Shown one piece after another: positions 33,301 to 45,280 of a DNA stretch of 64,000 nt (positions are counted from its first letter, which is position 1; each line of letters opens with the position of its first letter). Position numbers and translations under genes: made by a program. The DNA is from Spiroplasma phoeniceum (GTDB lineage: Bacteria; Bacillota_I; Bacilli_A; Mycoplasmatales; Mycoplasmataceae). The notes beneath the pieces were generated by a model that saw only the letters and a program-made list of their open reading frames with translations, searched no databases and was not told where the DNA came from. Location: NCBI GenBank assembly GCA_026239495.1, contig CP110830.1:310001-374000 (forward strand), given 5' to 3'.

Positions 33301-33801
33301 AAAGTGAAAACAACAGCAGATATGTTAATTGAAAAGAAACAACGCGAGCAAGCTAAAGTAGCTTTAGTAAAAGCACAGGCACAACAAAATAATCAACAAA
33401 AAAATATAAAACCGACAGCTCCTTTTTTTGACGAAGAAAAACCATCTTTTGGAAAAGTGGTCACAACAGCGAAAACTCTGCTTAAAAATAGACAACAACA
33501 AATTAATTTTGAGTTTAATAATAGCGAAAAAGATAAACCAAAAGATAAGCCTATTATTATAAAAGCAAAATCACGGACAGAATGATTAAAAGCAATTGAA
33601 CAAGCTCCAGCTGGAACAATTAAGATTGGCTTAAGAAATGTTTCTTCAAATAATCATGAACAAACAATGCAAAAAGTTGATTTTAAACAAATTAAAAATA
33701 AAAGGGTAACGAAAGCTAAATTTAAAAAATATTTAGCAATTGATGAAACAAAAGAATTACAATTGACTATTAATGATATTTTAGATAAAAGTAAAAAATA
33801 A
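30364..33801 (+). CDS. parC: DNA topoisomerase IV subunit A with long C-terminal tail
   Basis: Breakage-reunion subunit of topoisomerase [32 protein letters not shown] opens the winged-helix domain, and the active-site Tyr lies in [11 protein letters not shown]. GyrA-like beta-propeller repeats follow (about residues 500-800). The predicted protein is 1145 residues; the tail beyond about residue 810 is lysine-, glutamine- and asparagine-rich without recognisable domain, with a repeated FGKV..TA motif ([28 protein letters not shown]). Trp at TGA throughout. Start ATG 30364 follows GAGAGGAA. A terminator follows the stop. Confidence 0.93.
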
Positions 33802-33802
33802 A

Positions 33803-33834
33803 TTAAAAATCAATTAATTTTGACTGATTTTTAA
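33803..33834 (+). terminator. Terminator of parC
   Basis: Perfect 10-bp stem (TTAAAAATCA / TGATTTTTAA) just after the parC stop. Confidence 0.7.
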
Positions 33835-33897
33835 TATATAATTTTAGTAATTAAATATAAAAACAAAATGAGTAAATAAAAAAATGACTAATTTGGG

Positions 33898-34112
33898 AGT
33901 TGCACAGTTTCAAATAACTGAGAATTATTTTTTTAATTTGAAATGCTTTTTAATTCAAATTGAATTGGAGGCATTTTTAATTTTAAAACCCTTCTATAAA
34001 TTATTATACTCAACAATATAATTATCTATCATATTTTTTAGCTCATTAAAATTTTTGTATTTTGTTATATTTTTATTTTCTGTTTTTAAAATTGAAAACC
34101 AATTTGGTTGTA
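33898..34112 (-). pseudogene. IS3-family transposase C-terminal remnant, second copy
   Basis: Near-duplicate of 1196-1420, starting at the same TGCACAGTT end. The minus-strand frame again gives an IS3 OrfB C-terminus but with a small indel in the RRVLKLKMP segment. The next 170 bp to 34286 hold no gene and are probably the end of the ISLre2 element. Confidence 0.65.
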
Positions 34113-35177
34113 TGTATTATTTAAGGGTTTTAATTAATATCTTAGAAATTGTGTAATAATATGAAACTTACTTAGTTAAATTGTATTACTTTTAATTTTA
34201 TTGTCAATATATTTTTTCATTATTTTTAAATTTTTCCACGACAAAAATACATGTTTATTAAAGTTATTTAATTTATTTAGATAAAATTAATAAAAATATA
34301 AGTTTGATTGTAAACTATTATTTACAAAATTATTAACTGAATAATTAATTCTATTTTCTTCTAATGGTTCATTAGTATTAAATAAATTAATTTTATTTTT
34401 AAAATTCATCATACTAGTATTTAATTTATTTTTAATAGTTTTTTCATGATAAGTTGCTTTTTTTAACCAAAACACCCTTACAGTAATGTGATATATCACC
34501 CTCAATATGACAACCGATATTATTTCATAATGTTTGATTTCTGACACTTTCTTCATTATTTTTAATTAATTTAATTGTCTCTTTTAAGAATTTCATTTTT
34601 GATTCTTTTATAAAAGAGGCGCTGTTTTCTGCGCGTTCTAATAATTCTTCATATTTACCATTAAAAAAATAATCGACTGCTTTATGGTATGTTTCTCTGT
34701 TTTCTTTGTTTTTACTTTGATAAGGATATAATTTTTTAAATCTACTTGTAAGGTGAATTTTATCTATCGTGTAATGTACTTTATTTTTAGGAAAATATTC
34801 TTGAATAAATTTTACCATATTTTTAATTCAAAGCGCACCATCTCCTAATACCATAAATTCAATATTGTCATTAATGTCATAATAACTGGTAATTAATGTA
34901 AGTAATTTACTAACAAAATTAATTAATTTACTATTTTTTTTAATATATTCTGGAATATTATCTAGTTCTATAACACCTAATTTATTTGCAATTACAGGTC
35001 TTTTTTTAGTTGATTTTGTTTTATTAAAACCAGTATGAACAGCTGAAAATATACTATGTTTTTTTATTTTTTCTTCCCCCTTTTTATTTTCATTTCACAT
35101 TTTTAAATAAGTTCCATCAATTTGAATATATAAAGTATGAGGTACCTTTATTTTTTTATCAGTTTTATTAATATAAT

Positions 35178-36247
35178 AGACTTCTTGCGATACCTGGTTT
35201 TATTATTAAAATATTATTATAAAATATAATTTATGAGGATATTAAATTATGAAATTTGATGAATTTAAAAATATTAATGATAAAGAATGATTAAGATTAA
35301 CAGGAATAAAACAAGATATTTTTAATAAAATGTTAGATATTTTACAAGTAGCTGAAATAGAAAAATTTAAAAAAGATGGCAAAGCTAATAAATTATCACT
35401 AGAAAATCGATTATTGATGACCTTATCGTATTGACGAGAATATCGAACTTATTTTCATCTTGGAAAAAATTTCGGAATTAGTGAAGCTAATTGTTATCGC
35501 AATATCAAGTGAATTGAAGATATTTTAATTAAACACTCTGATTTTCAGCAAGTTGCTGGTAAAAAAGCACTAATAAATGATTATTTTAATGATAAAACTA
35601 TTATTATTGATGCTACCGAAACCCCAATCCAACGCCCAAAAAAAGACAAAAACAATCTTATTCTGGTAAAAAGAAAAAACACACTATTAAAACACAAGTA
35701 GTTATCGAACAAGAAACCAAAAAAATTATTGCAACAAGTTTTTCACTTGGTAAAAAACACGATTATGCTTTATTTAAAGAATCAAAAATCGCAATTTTAA
35801 AAAATACCAAATTAATAGTTGATAGTGGTTATCAAGGAATACAAAAAATTCACAATAATGTTATAATGCCCACAAAGAAAACTAAGAAAAAACATTTAAA
35901 TAAAGAACAAAAACAACATAATAGACTAGTTTCAAAAATAAGAATTATTATTGAAAATATTTTTGCTATTCTTAAAAAATTTAAAATTATTACAGAAAAA
36001 TATAGAAATCGTAGAAAACGATTTAGTTTAAGATTTAATTTAATTGCTTCAATTTATAATTTACAATTATTATAGTTATCATAAAAGATTTATTTAAAAT
36101 TAACGAATTTGAATAATAAAATAATTTTTCGTTGTGGCAAAATATTAAATTTTTAAATAAAAGACATAATTAATTAAAATTATAATTTTATATTAACCCC
36201 TTTTTACAAATATTTGAAATTATTTTAATGGGTTATGCAAGAAGTAT
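35178..36247 (+). mobile_element. IS5-type element, copy 11
   Basis: Full 1070-bp copy, AAT on both sides, right tip mutated to AAGTAT. It is inserted in the ISLre2 transposase. Confidence 0.92.
35249..36075 (+). CDS. IS5-family transposase, copy 11 (-1 frameshifted orfAB)
   Basis: Both frames uninterrupted and the slip site present; one Gly to Asp change in KFKKGGK. The mutated right tip may limit mobility. Confidence 0.83.
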
Positions 36248-36484
36248 AATATTCTTTATCAGTTTTTGCATTTTTCATAATATTTGAAATTGTTTTTATA
36301 CAAATTTTTACATGTTCTATAGTATCTAAAATATCTTGATATGTTTTTTTATTACCAATAAATGATAATATTTTTTCTTTAACAGAATTATCTATTCTTT
36401 GTCATTTTTTAATTATGCACTGTGTAAATTCAAGCAGCAAATTCTGTCTCTTGTTAGATTGATAATAACACTCTTTAAAATAAA

Positions 36485-37690
36485 TGCAACTATTTTTTTT
36501 AAAAAAATAAAATATTTGTAATTTTAGTCTATTTTAAGCATATTTAGGCACACTGAAAAATAATTTATTAAATTTTGTAAATAAACCTATCTAAAATTAT
36601 CTAAAAATATTTCCCTTGATGTTCTTCAATTCAAAATAGGCCTTAATTTTTCATTTATAACATTAACTACTCAATCTATTTCTTGTTGAGTAACATTATT
36701 AAAATCTGTTCCCTTTTTAAATCAATGTATAAACTCACCATTCATATACTCAATTAATGGTTTTTGTTGTGGTTTACCAGGGTCACAAAAATAAATATTA
36801 GAATCAGTAATCTTTTCCATTTCTTCAAACTTACTAAATTCTTTTCCTCTATCTGTTATTATTCCTTTAATTTTTCCAACTAAACCATTAATTCTAACTA
36901 TATGTTCAAGTTTTTCTAAAACTTCACTTGAATTATTTTTTTCTAATTTCATTGAAAAATAATTTTTACTATTTTGTTCAACTAAAACTAAAACAGCAGA
37001 TTGATGGTCTTTTCCAACCACCGTATCCATTTCAAAAAAACCAACATTAGTATCTTTATTTTCAATACCTCATATTGACTTAAATTTATCATCTAATTTT
37101 CCACGATTTTCAGATTTTACTTTTCTTTTGTATTTTTTACCATGATGACGTAAATTTTGTTTATTTAATCCTAATAAATTTAAATAAATTCATTTATATA
37201 AAGTTTTTTTACATGCTGGAAATTTAACACCAAACTTTTTTTTAAATTTTCTAATAATTTGTGATGGTGTATCATGATATTTATTAAATCTTACATTTAA
37301 TCATTCTTTTTGTTTTTCTCTAAATTCAGGCAGTTTTTTAATAGATTTTTTTCGTTTTTTATAATAATCATCATGTGCTTTACGAGCATCATAATCTTCT
37401 ATATTTTTAAATCTATTAATTTCTCTTTTAACAGTATTAACTACACGACCCGTTTGTCTTGATATTTCAGATAAATTAATTGTGCCATTTTTCTTTTTAC
37501 AACTATCAGATAAGAATAAATCCTTAAAAAATTTTCGTTCATCAAATTTTACATATGTATAGTCTTGTATTTTTTCTGTCTCCAATCTTTTAATTTATTT
37601 ATAACATTAAATTAAAAAATTTAAATTATTATATTGACAAATATTTTTATAGGAATATAATATAAACAATAAACAATAGTTGAATTCTGT
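36485..37690 (-). mobile_element. IS30-family element
   Basis: Approximate limits. Imperfect inverted ends share CAACTATT near 36490 and, reversed, near 37680. Short AATTCTGTCTCTT sequences occur in the same orientation just outside each end (about 36441 and 37683), possibly remains of the target or a larger duplication. Confidence 0.6.
36587..37585 (-). CDS. IS30-family transposase
   Basis: 332 residues, uninterrupted. The N-terminal HTH reads INLSEISRQTGRVVNTVKRE. The DDE core shows Asp in VGFFEMDTVVGKDHQ, Asp in KGIITDRGKEFSKF and Glu in PLIEYMNGEFIHWFKKGTDF, the typical IS30 sequence ending in an N..L-type tail (WVVNVINEKLRPILNWRTSRE). The start is uncertain: TTG 37585 has no clear upstream RBS, and ATA 37570 lies behind GGAG; no ATG is in frame. 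It lies just upstream of prophage II in the opposite orientation. Confidence 0.82.
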
Positions 37691-37731
37691 CTCTTAAAAA
37701 CTGTTTATATCAAAAATAAAAAGTAAAGTAA

Positions 37732-37759
37732 TTTACTTTTTTTTATTTTGGTGTAAAAT
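37732..37759 (+). promoter_or_regulatory. Packaging-operon promoter, prophage II
   Basis: TTTACT, 16-bp spacer and TAAAAT with TG one base ahead (TGTAAAAT). Conserved with the remnant upstream of prophage I small terminase. The next gene starts 120 bp downstream. Confidence 0.5.
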
Positions 37760-37769
37760 ATAGATAATA

Positions 37770-37793
37770 AAAAGAACTTGTGAAAGTTCTTTT
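37770..37793 (+). terminator. Leader hairpin (possible attenuator)
   Basis: AAAAGAACTT / AAGTTCTTTT stem with a 4-base loop, followed by ATAAATTTT. It begins a few bases after the expected transcription start, so it could terminate a tiny leader or protect the mRNA end. Confidence 0.45.
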
Positions 37794-37878
37794 ATAAATT
37801 TTAATACATTTTTTTACTCTTTTATTTAATCATATTTATTAAATAATAGCAATTTTAATATGCAAAAAGGAGTAAAAA

Positions 37879-38283
37879 ATGAAAGAATTTAATCCAAAAA
37901 CAGCAAGTTTGGCAACTTTTTATCGTAAAATAGAGCAATTTTGAGAAAATAAATCACCTAATAAACCATATACTTTGAATGATTTAACCAATGAATTCAA
38001 CCTTTCTCGTAAGTGAAGATATGATACTTATGCGAGCGAGAATATAGTTCCTTTACTTGAAAAACAAGTTGATAGAATTGAAAGTGAAATAATTAATTTT
38101 ATGATGAAATCACCTGATGGTGCTAAATTATATTGACAGCGTGCATTTAATCATAAATATTCACTGCAAGAAAAAGAACTTGAAAAAGAATTAAACTTAA
38201 ATAATCAGCAACCAATAATTGTTAATTTACAAACTGATATTAGAGATATTAAAAATGATGATAAGGAAGATAATAATGCTTAA
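37879..38283 (+). CDS. Phage terminase small subunit
   Basis: 134 residues, start MKEFNPKTASLATFYRK behind AAGGAG. An N-terminal HTH-like part (TLNDLTNEFNLSRKWRY) is followed by a helical region (KSPDGAKLYWQRAFNHK) and an acidic tail. It overlaps the large-subunit start, the usual terS-terL arrangement; small subunits recognise the packaging site and recruit the motor. No lesion, unlike its counterpart in prophage I. Assignment is by position and architecture, not by a diagnostic motif. Confidence 0.6.
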
Positions 38284-39735
38284 TCATTTTACTTATTTGT
38301 TAGAAACACCTTATTGGTTATTACAAAATAGTAGTATTGGTAATAAATATCCATTTGCTAAAAAGTTTGAGTTAGTTAATGAAATTAATCAAATTGGAAC
38401 ACGATATAGTGGTAAAACTATATCAAATATTAAAATGTTTGGTGAATTATTAAAAATTAGTTTATTAATTAAAGAACCAATTTGTATCATTGCTAGTATG
38501 TATTGGAGTAAAGATTTAAAAGATAGTGTATTTCAAAATAGATGAAATATGTTAGATGAAAATAATATTCCTTATACTATTAATTTATCAAATTTTACTT
38601 TTACTTTATCAAATGGTAGCAAAATATATTGTAAAGGTTTACATTCACCAAGTCGAAAAGAAAAATTAAAATCATTTGCTGATTTGAATAAATATAAATT
38701 AGTTATTGATTGAAGAGAAGAATGTGACCAATTTCAACAAAAAGATTTAAGTGATTTAGAGTTTGCTATTCGTGGTTATCAAAATAAAATAACAATTAAT
38801 ACATGTAATCCTGAAAGTTTAAAAAGATATATTGTTGGTTATTGTAATGAATTATTACCTTTTAATGAAGAAATAATGCGTAGTAAATATGAACAAATTA
38901 ATTATATTGAAAAATGAAATATGAAAATTATTATTCATTATTCTAGTTGAAGATTAAATTATGAATTACCACAAGATAAAGTTAATGAACAATTAAGATT
39001 AGAACAATTAGATATTGAAAGAGCAAGAGTATGGAGTTGGGGTTTACCAGGCAATACTAGTGGTTCAATCTTTGCGCGATATATTGATATTATGCAAGCA
39101 ACAGATATTATACAACCAACTAAATTATTAGGTGGTGTTGATATTGCTAATGCTACTAGTCCTAAAGGACATACAACAGCGGCTAGTTTTTGAATATATA
39201 ACTCATTTGATAAAAAGCCTATAAAGTTGCTGAATATACTCATTCAAATGCTACACAACAATTTAAAACTGAATTAGAACAAGTTAAAGATATTTTAGAG
39301 TTTTATAACAATCAATTAAATCAATATTTTAGTTTAATTCAGCAAGGTATATCAATTAATATTGATGATAGTGCTTATTCAACATTACAAAGTTTAAACC
39401 GAGAGAAATATAATTATAATTTTGGTCAATATATGACATTTAAACCAGCACAAAAACAAAAATTTAAAGTAAGACATCGTGTAGAGGCATTTACTATGTT
39501 AATAAATACTAATCAATTAAAATGATTATGAGAAAAATGTCCTGTGAGTAAAACCTAATATGAATTAATTCAATGAGAAGATAAGCCTGAGGCAAGAGAA
39601 GAAAAAGTATTAGACTTATATGATGATACATTTAATAGTGATTTTTATGCCTTACATTTTGAATTAATACCAATGGTTAAACATAATAGTTCAGCAGATT
39701 ATAAATTATGACAACAAAGGGAGTGAATAAATTAA
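38277..39735 (+). pseudogene. Phage terminase large subunit, frameshift and nonsense
   Basis: ATPase/nuclease motor that packages DNA into proheads. MLNHFTYLLETPYWLL..., Walker-A-like GTRYSGKTISN, then a Walker-B-like KLVIDWREEC and the C-terminal part with GGVDIANATSPKG (nuclease acidic residue). A 1-bp change near 39228 (DKKP instead of DKKAYKVAEY) shifts the frame, and a TAA at 39556 (PVSKT then stop) lies in the second frame. The original product would be about 485 residues. Confidence 0.75.
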
Positions 39736-40013
39736 TGAAAAAAGATATTTATGTAATACATGATGAGCGTGTAATAAATGCAAAAAGACCTTATATGTCT
39801 GTTTGTGGACAAGTTAAAAAAAGACTTTGTCAAGAATTAAAAAAAGATAATATAGCAATATGTAAATTAAATTTATATAACGAATATATTAAGAAATATC
39901 AAAAAGTTAAATTATGTGTACAAGTTTTAGCAAATGAACCAAATTTATTAACAGTAAATATAATTAATTATGCACTTATTTTAAAATTAAAGGAGCAAAA
40001 TAACAATGAATAA
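39735..40013 (+). CDS. Conserved 92-residue phage protein
   Basis: MKKDIYVIHDERVINAKRP..., start overlapping the terminase stop (TAATG), ending KEQNNNE just as the portal begins. It is nearly identical to the protein at 21352-21630. Basic, with Cys in CGQVKKRLC and LCVQV. Function unknown. Confidence 0.65.
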   Translation: MKKDIYVIHDERVINAKRPYMSVCGQVKKRLCQELKKDNIAICKLNLYNEYIKKYQKVKLCVQVLANEPNLLTVNIINYALILKLKEQNNNE

Positions 40014-41397
40014 TACTTTCCCTAGTTTACCAAACTTAAATGATATTAATAGTGTTTTAAAATATTATAACTATGATTGAACAATTAATTTAGCAAATAT
40101 TATTGCTCGCCATCAAATGCGATTAGTAAATGGTAAAGATATTTTATTTAAGTCGCATCGTAAAGACATTTTAGAAAAATTAAATTGATGATATGAAACT
40201 TATAAAATAAAAGAAAAATTAGATAAAAACGAATTAACAGCAAGTTTAATGGGCAAAACTATCTTTGGTTTATTAGAAACATTAGATGGCAATATTGATT
40301 TATGGATTAACCCATTTAACTTTACATCAAGAGTAAGTAAAATAAACGAAATTGAACAAGGTGCTGATATTTGATTAAATTATCATCAATCAGACAGTGG
40401 TTTTATTTTAAATTTAATTTGTACCAAAGATAAAATAGTTATTAAAGGTTGACCTAAAAATAATGAAGTAGTTGTTGGACAAAGTAAAACACAAATTAAA
40501 GATAATGTAAAACCTATTTTAGTACAAGAATTTAAAAATAAATTAGGTATAGTACCTTTTTGAGAAATGATAAATGAACCTAATCCATTATTCTTATCAA
40601 CATCAACTACTTTAAATACATGACCCACAATGGCAAATTGTTATAAATTACAATTTGATTTAGAAGATAGTTTTAATATTAAATCAAAAGAACGATGAGC
40701 AAATCGTACGCATTGATATGGTCAATTAGATGATAGTTTACTTGCTGCTTACAATAAAGGTAATAAAAAAGTATATCAAGATATTTTTGATGATATTTTT
40801 ATTCAATCAGGTCAAACGGCGGCAGATGGGACATCATCTCAATCTTTACAAGTAGTACAAGGAACACCAACCTTAGAAACATATACAGAAGGCCAAAAAT
40901 CAATTATTGAGCAAGTATACTTAGCATGTCATTTTTCTAGTCCATTTGGTGATAAATCAGATAATGACCAAAATAAAACACAGTCATTATTAACTAAAAC
41001 AAAAGACTTAGAAAAACAAGCATATTTACAAGCATATCGTAAACAGTATTATACTAAAATGTTTGATACTGTTTTAAAATATTATGGTTTATGAGACGGC
41101 ACTAGTGAACGCCCTTATGGTTTTGATTTTGTTAGTGCTAGTTTAGTAGACCAAATGCGACAAAATGAATTAATTACTGCTAGATTAGATAATGGTACAA
41201 TGGAACCAATACGAGCAATTACTGAATATGATAATATTGATGAATTAGAAGCAACAAAATATTTTGAAAAAGTAGAAAAATGACAAGATAAAATGCAAGC
41301 CAAAGAAATAGAACATAATAACAAATTACTAGAATATGATGAAACTGGCAATAATCAAAATGCTTTACAAGGTAGAACAGAAATTAAGGAGAATTAA
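40006..41397 (+). CDS. Phage portal protein
   Basis: 463 residues, MNNTFPSLPNLNDINSVLKYY.... It forms the ring at the capsid vertex through which DNA passes. Supporting features: position after terminase, length, and the C-terminal helical region (LTKTKDLEKQAYLQAYRKQYY) followed by a variable acidic/basic tail (DELEATKYFEKVEKW). RBS AAGGAG. No lesions. Similarity to portals is by layout rather than a specific motif, so some doubt remains. Confidence 0.6.
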
Positions 41398-41400
41398 CAA

Positions 41401-44400
41401 ATGAGTAGAATTAACCCAGGGGTTATGGAAGAATTAAGAAGACAAGCCCACGATACTTTAATAGATATCAGAGAAAATATACGAGATAATCGCCATTGAA
41501 TGGTAATTCCTTTTAATGTTTATAGTTCATATATCCCTGATACTGAAACTGGTTGAAAACCTAATAATGCAAAACCAAGTGACTATGGTAGTTATTCAAG
41601 AATATTTGATAATATGGAAAGTACAATAGCCCAATGACAAGGTAGTTTAAAAATAGTCCAAAAATATAAAGGCGAAGAAATTACTATCTTAACGATTGAT
41701 GATTTTAGTAAACAACCAGTTAACTCAACTATATGAGCCAATAATGAAACACCTTTTGCTATAAAATTAAAAGATGAAAATAATAATGTTTATTGAAAAT
41801 TGATTTATGGTGAAAATATTTATGATATTAATAGAATGTTGGAATACTTAAACCAATATAAATTAAGTTATTTTATTAATAATGATAATAAAGCCGATAA
41901 CTTTTATACAAAAGAAGTTAAAGTTGGTAAATATTGAGATGCTTATATGATTGATGATAGAAGTTCAATTCAATTTGGTGAAGAAAAATTTGAACAAGTA
42001 TTTACTCAATAATCAACTGAACGACAATATACTTTATTAATTTTAGATGAAGATGCCGATAAATTAAATATAAATGATTATTATAATTTTTATACTGTAT
42101 TTAATGACCGTGGATTAAATATTGGTGGTGGTGATATTAATTCTGCACCCCAAGATAGACAATGATTATATCCCTCAAATGTTATTAATTATTATTCACC
42201 TTATGACGGTAGTTTTTTATGACAAGAAATTACATTTTCAAGTATTAATGACAAAATTAGTAATAGTGGTTTATCAGTACGACAATTTATACAAACAAGC
42301 GCCCCAGGCGAAGGTTATTGTTTTCCTAAAATAACTTATGATGAAAAACTAAATAAAGGTATTGTTGAATTAGATGAGATTTTATTAAAAGACCCCGGTG
42401 TTAGAGCAATGGCAGTTAAATTTTATGGTAATCCAATCTTTTTTGATATGCCTGTTATTGGTCGACCAATTATTAAAGGTCAATTTAATCAAAAAGTAAT
42501 GAATTCTCGTGATTTATTAATGTATAACATATATCCTGCTCCACCTGATAAAATAAATACTTATGCATCACCCGAAGTAAGTTGATATAATATTCAAGGT
42601 ATTCAACCAACTATGATAACAGGTTATGAAGATTGAAAAAAAGATATGGAAAGTAGATATGATTTTTGAAATCAAAAAAATAGTGAGGGAATTGTTATAA
42701 CTGACCCAACTACTACATCATTATCCAATTCTACTGTTGTTAGAAATATTCACAAAGAAGATAATGACTCTAAATTTTATTGGTCTAAAAAGTGAATGAT
42801 TACTCCACCAAACAAAATAAAAGTAAATAATGAAAATGTTGATAATATCATTAGTACCCAAGCCTCATCATATTTTAGAAGAAAAGATGAATTTGGCAAT
42901 ACTGTTGGTAGTGTTCAAGTTGAATATAATAAAATGGGTGCATGTAATGTTTGAGATATTTTAAATATGAATAACTTTATCAATCGTCAAATTACAGTAT
43001 TACCTTTAAACTATACTCAAAAATTAGTTTTTAATCCATTTACGATACCAGGTGGTGTTGGTAAATTCTTAAACTTTATTTCATTTGGGATTCCATGAGG
43101 TTGAGTAATTAATCAAGATGAAAAATCATGACCTAATTTTCAATGACTTAATGGCTTTATGAGTGCTAATGTTTATAGTTTTTATAATGATGCTTTTTGG
43201 TCTGACAACTCAAAAGGTAAAGGTTATCTACCATTTGAAATATTTAGAGAACAAGGAAATGATAAAGTTGGTGCTATTTTTGGAGCAAATGCTACTAGTT
43301 TAGGTTTTACTACTTTATTAACTGATAAATGCAAAGGTACTGTTTTAACTAAAAACGGTCTACCAACACACGAGATAGTTTATTCAACTTATAATTTAAA
43401 ACAATTAAATGAAAAAACTAACCGAGTTTATTTAATTAACGAACAAACTAAAGCAGTAGATGCACAAACACCAGTTAGTGATAGTGAAGAAGATAATGAT
43501 TTAGAATTCTTACAAACACCAGATGGCACAAATTGTAGTTATATAATTGATATGTTTTCAATTCAAGCTTTATATAAAGGTAATTTTGAAATTATCTTTT
43601 ATGCTGATAACCCATATACAAATAATGAAGAAGATTATTTACGATTATCAGTATGGAGTTTTAGAGGTAAAACAAAAAGTACACTAAATAATTATTCACG
43701 AGATATGACAACTAATTATAAAACTAGTTTCTTATTACCACACGACTATGAAATACCAACCTTTAATTACCCACAATATTTATTACCGCCAGTACCATAT
43801 AATTATCAAGAATATACCAAAGATATTTGAGATGCTAATACAGCGCAACCATTAAAAACCAAAATTACAGCACCAGCACAGTGCAAGAAAGCATATTCAA
43901 ATTATGAACCCATTAATTTATTTTCTGATGAATTTTATGATGCTTATTATGAAATATAAATTGATTTAAAACAAATTGACCCAACAATTCAAAGTATAGA
44001 TAAATTTATTAGTTCTTATAAAACTATTGAAATAAGTAATCTTAATAATTTACAAGTTGAATGTTCAGACCCTAAAATACAGTGATTTATTCCTAATAGA
44101 AGAGTAAATATTTTAGGTGGCGGTTATAATGAGTTTTGTGAATATAATTATGGTTCATTAGTCAATATAAGTTTGCAAAAAGGAGGTTTATCACAAACCG
44201 ACAATATTAATTTTGATAATACAATAACTTTATATACTGATAATATAAAAGTAAATGATGTTCAAACATTCGCTACTGGTATTACTAGCGGTTTGCCTAG
44301 TGGACAATATGCAAATAAATATAAACCTGAAAAAGGTGGAATTATCGAATATATTAAATTTTTATTTCAAATAACATCTTTATCTAATAAAGTTAATGAT

Positions 44401-44613
44401 AAAATTAAAGAAACATATCTACAATCATATTATACTAATAATATGAAATTAAAAATTAGATTTTCAAAAGTAGTATTTGCTAATTTATCAGCAAATTGAA
44501 CTTATTACTTAGGCAATGATAAAGATATAACAATAGATGTTAATAATTGAGGTACATTAGGTATTAGAAATAAAAGTAATAGTCCTGTTAAAATTACATT
44601 TAAACCAAGATAA
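41401..44613 (+). pseudogene. Large virion structural protein, two nonsense codons
   Basis: Starts MSRINPGVMEELRRQAHDT four bases after the portal. One frame runs 1071 codons with TAA at 42010 (EQVFTQ then stop; the prophage I copy has CAA) and TAA at 43957 (YYEI then stop). The region after the second stop lacks a start codon, so both are probably lesions. Blocks such as PFTIPGGVGKFLNFISFGIPWGW and RPIIKGQFNQKVMNSRDLL are strongly conserved with prophage I. No recognised domain; a tail or head-fibre role is inferred from its size and place in the operon. A terminator follows. Confidence 0.65.
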
Positions 44614-44649
44614 AAAATAAAAACAGGGTTTTATCCCTATTTTTATTCA
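44614..44649 (+). terminator. Terminator between structural gene and lipoprotein gene
   Basis: AATAAAAACAGGG / CCCTATTTTTATT stem with TTTTAT loop. It is bidirectional in form and lies between convergent genes. Confidence 0.75.
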
Positions 44650-45173
44650 TCCTTAACTTTTATTTTACCTTTATTATCAATAATTAAATCAGGTAAATTT
44701 TGTTCTTCACCATTTCAACGATAAACTGATTTAAAATATGTTTCATTATTATTATATGATTCTCAATCTGCTGGAGCCCAAGAAGATGAATATCTAACAT
44801 ATAAAGTAAAATAAAATGGATATCCAGTTTCTTCTCTTAATTCTAATGTATATTTATTATTATATTTATCAAATATTTTTCCTATTTTTAATTCAGTATG
44901 TTTAAAATTAATAATTCTTCATTTATCATTTTTGTCACCACGCCAGACAACAAAATATCATTTATTATCCACTTGATTAAATGGTTTTTCTTGTGGTGCT
45001 ATTCATTCTAAATTATCTTTTATTTCTTTATTTGTTGTATTTATTTTGTTTTCTTCTTTTAATTTATCTAATTCTTCGGGTGTATATTCTTGTGGTGTAT
45101 TACAAGCAACTAAACTTGTTGTGCTTGTTCCAATTAAAGTGATTGTGCTTAAAAGACTTAATATTTTTTTCAT
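44643..45173 (-). CDS. Phage-cargo lipoprotein
   Basis: 176 residues. Start MKKILSLLSTITLIGTSTTS with lipobox LVAC-N: a lipoprotein signal anchoring it to the outer face of the membrane. The mature part has the segment WYFVVWRGDKNDKWRII and aromatic-rich repeats; a similar style of lipoprotein is common in Spiroplasma, but I assign no domain. It lies tail to tail with the packaging operon and is the downstream partner of the toxin-like gene (108 bp apart), so the two may be cotranscribed. Confidence 0.7.
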
Positions 45174-45280
45174 TTTAAATTTTACCCCTCTACTTTTTTA
45201 TAAATTTTGTTATTTAATTAAAAATGGAAATAATATTTTTTTATTTCCATAAATATTTTTTAAAATTTAATAAGACTAAA

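Larger units (their letters stand above)
34287..36430 (-). pseudogene. ISLre2-family (UPF0236) transposase, interrupted
   Basis: Minus strand from about 36430: KKWQRIDNSVKEKILSFIGN, then IS copy 11, then TLYIQIDGTYLKM (first Asp), MVLGDGALWIKNMVKFIQ (second Asp), and GCHIEGDISHYCKG (Glu region), ending SLQSNLYFY. The pattern is that of UPF0236/ISLre2 transposases. Besides the IS, a shift at an A7 run near 34460 separates HYCKGVLVKK from ATYHEKT. The N-terminus is missing. Confidence 0.75.

Noticed and set aside
30364..33801. Naming this gene gyrA (and its partner gyrB)
   Set aside because: The linkage plsY-parE-parC is typical for topoisomerase IV, and no gyrA-box type sequence was identified; ParC is preferred.
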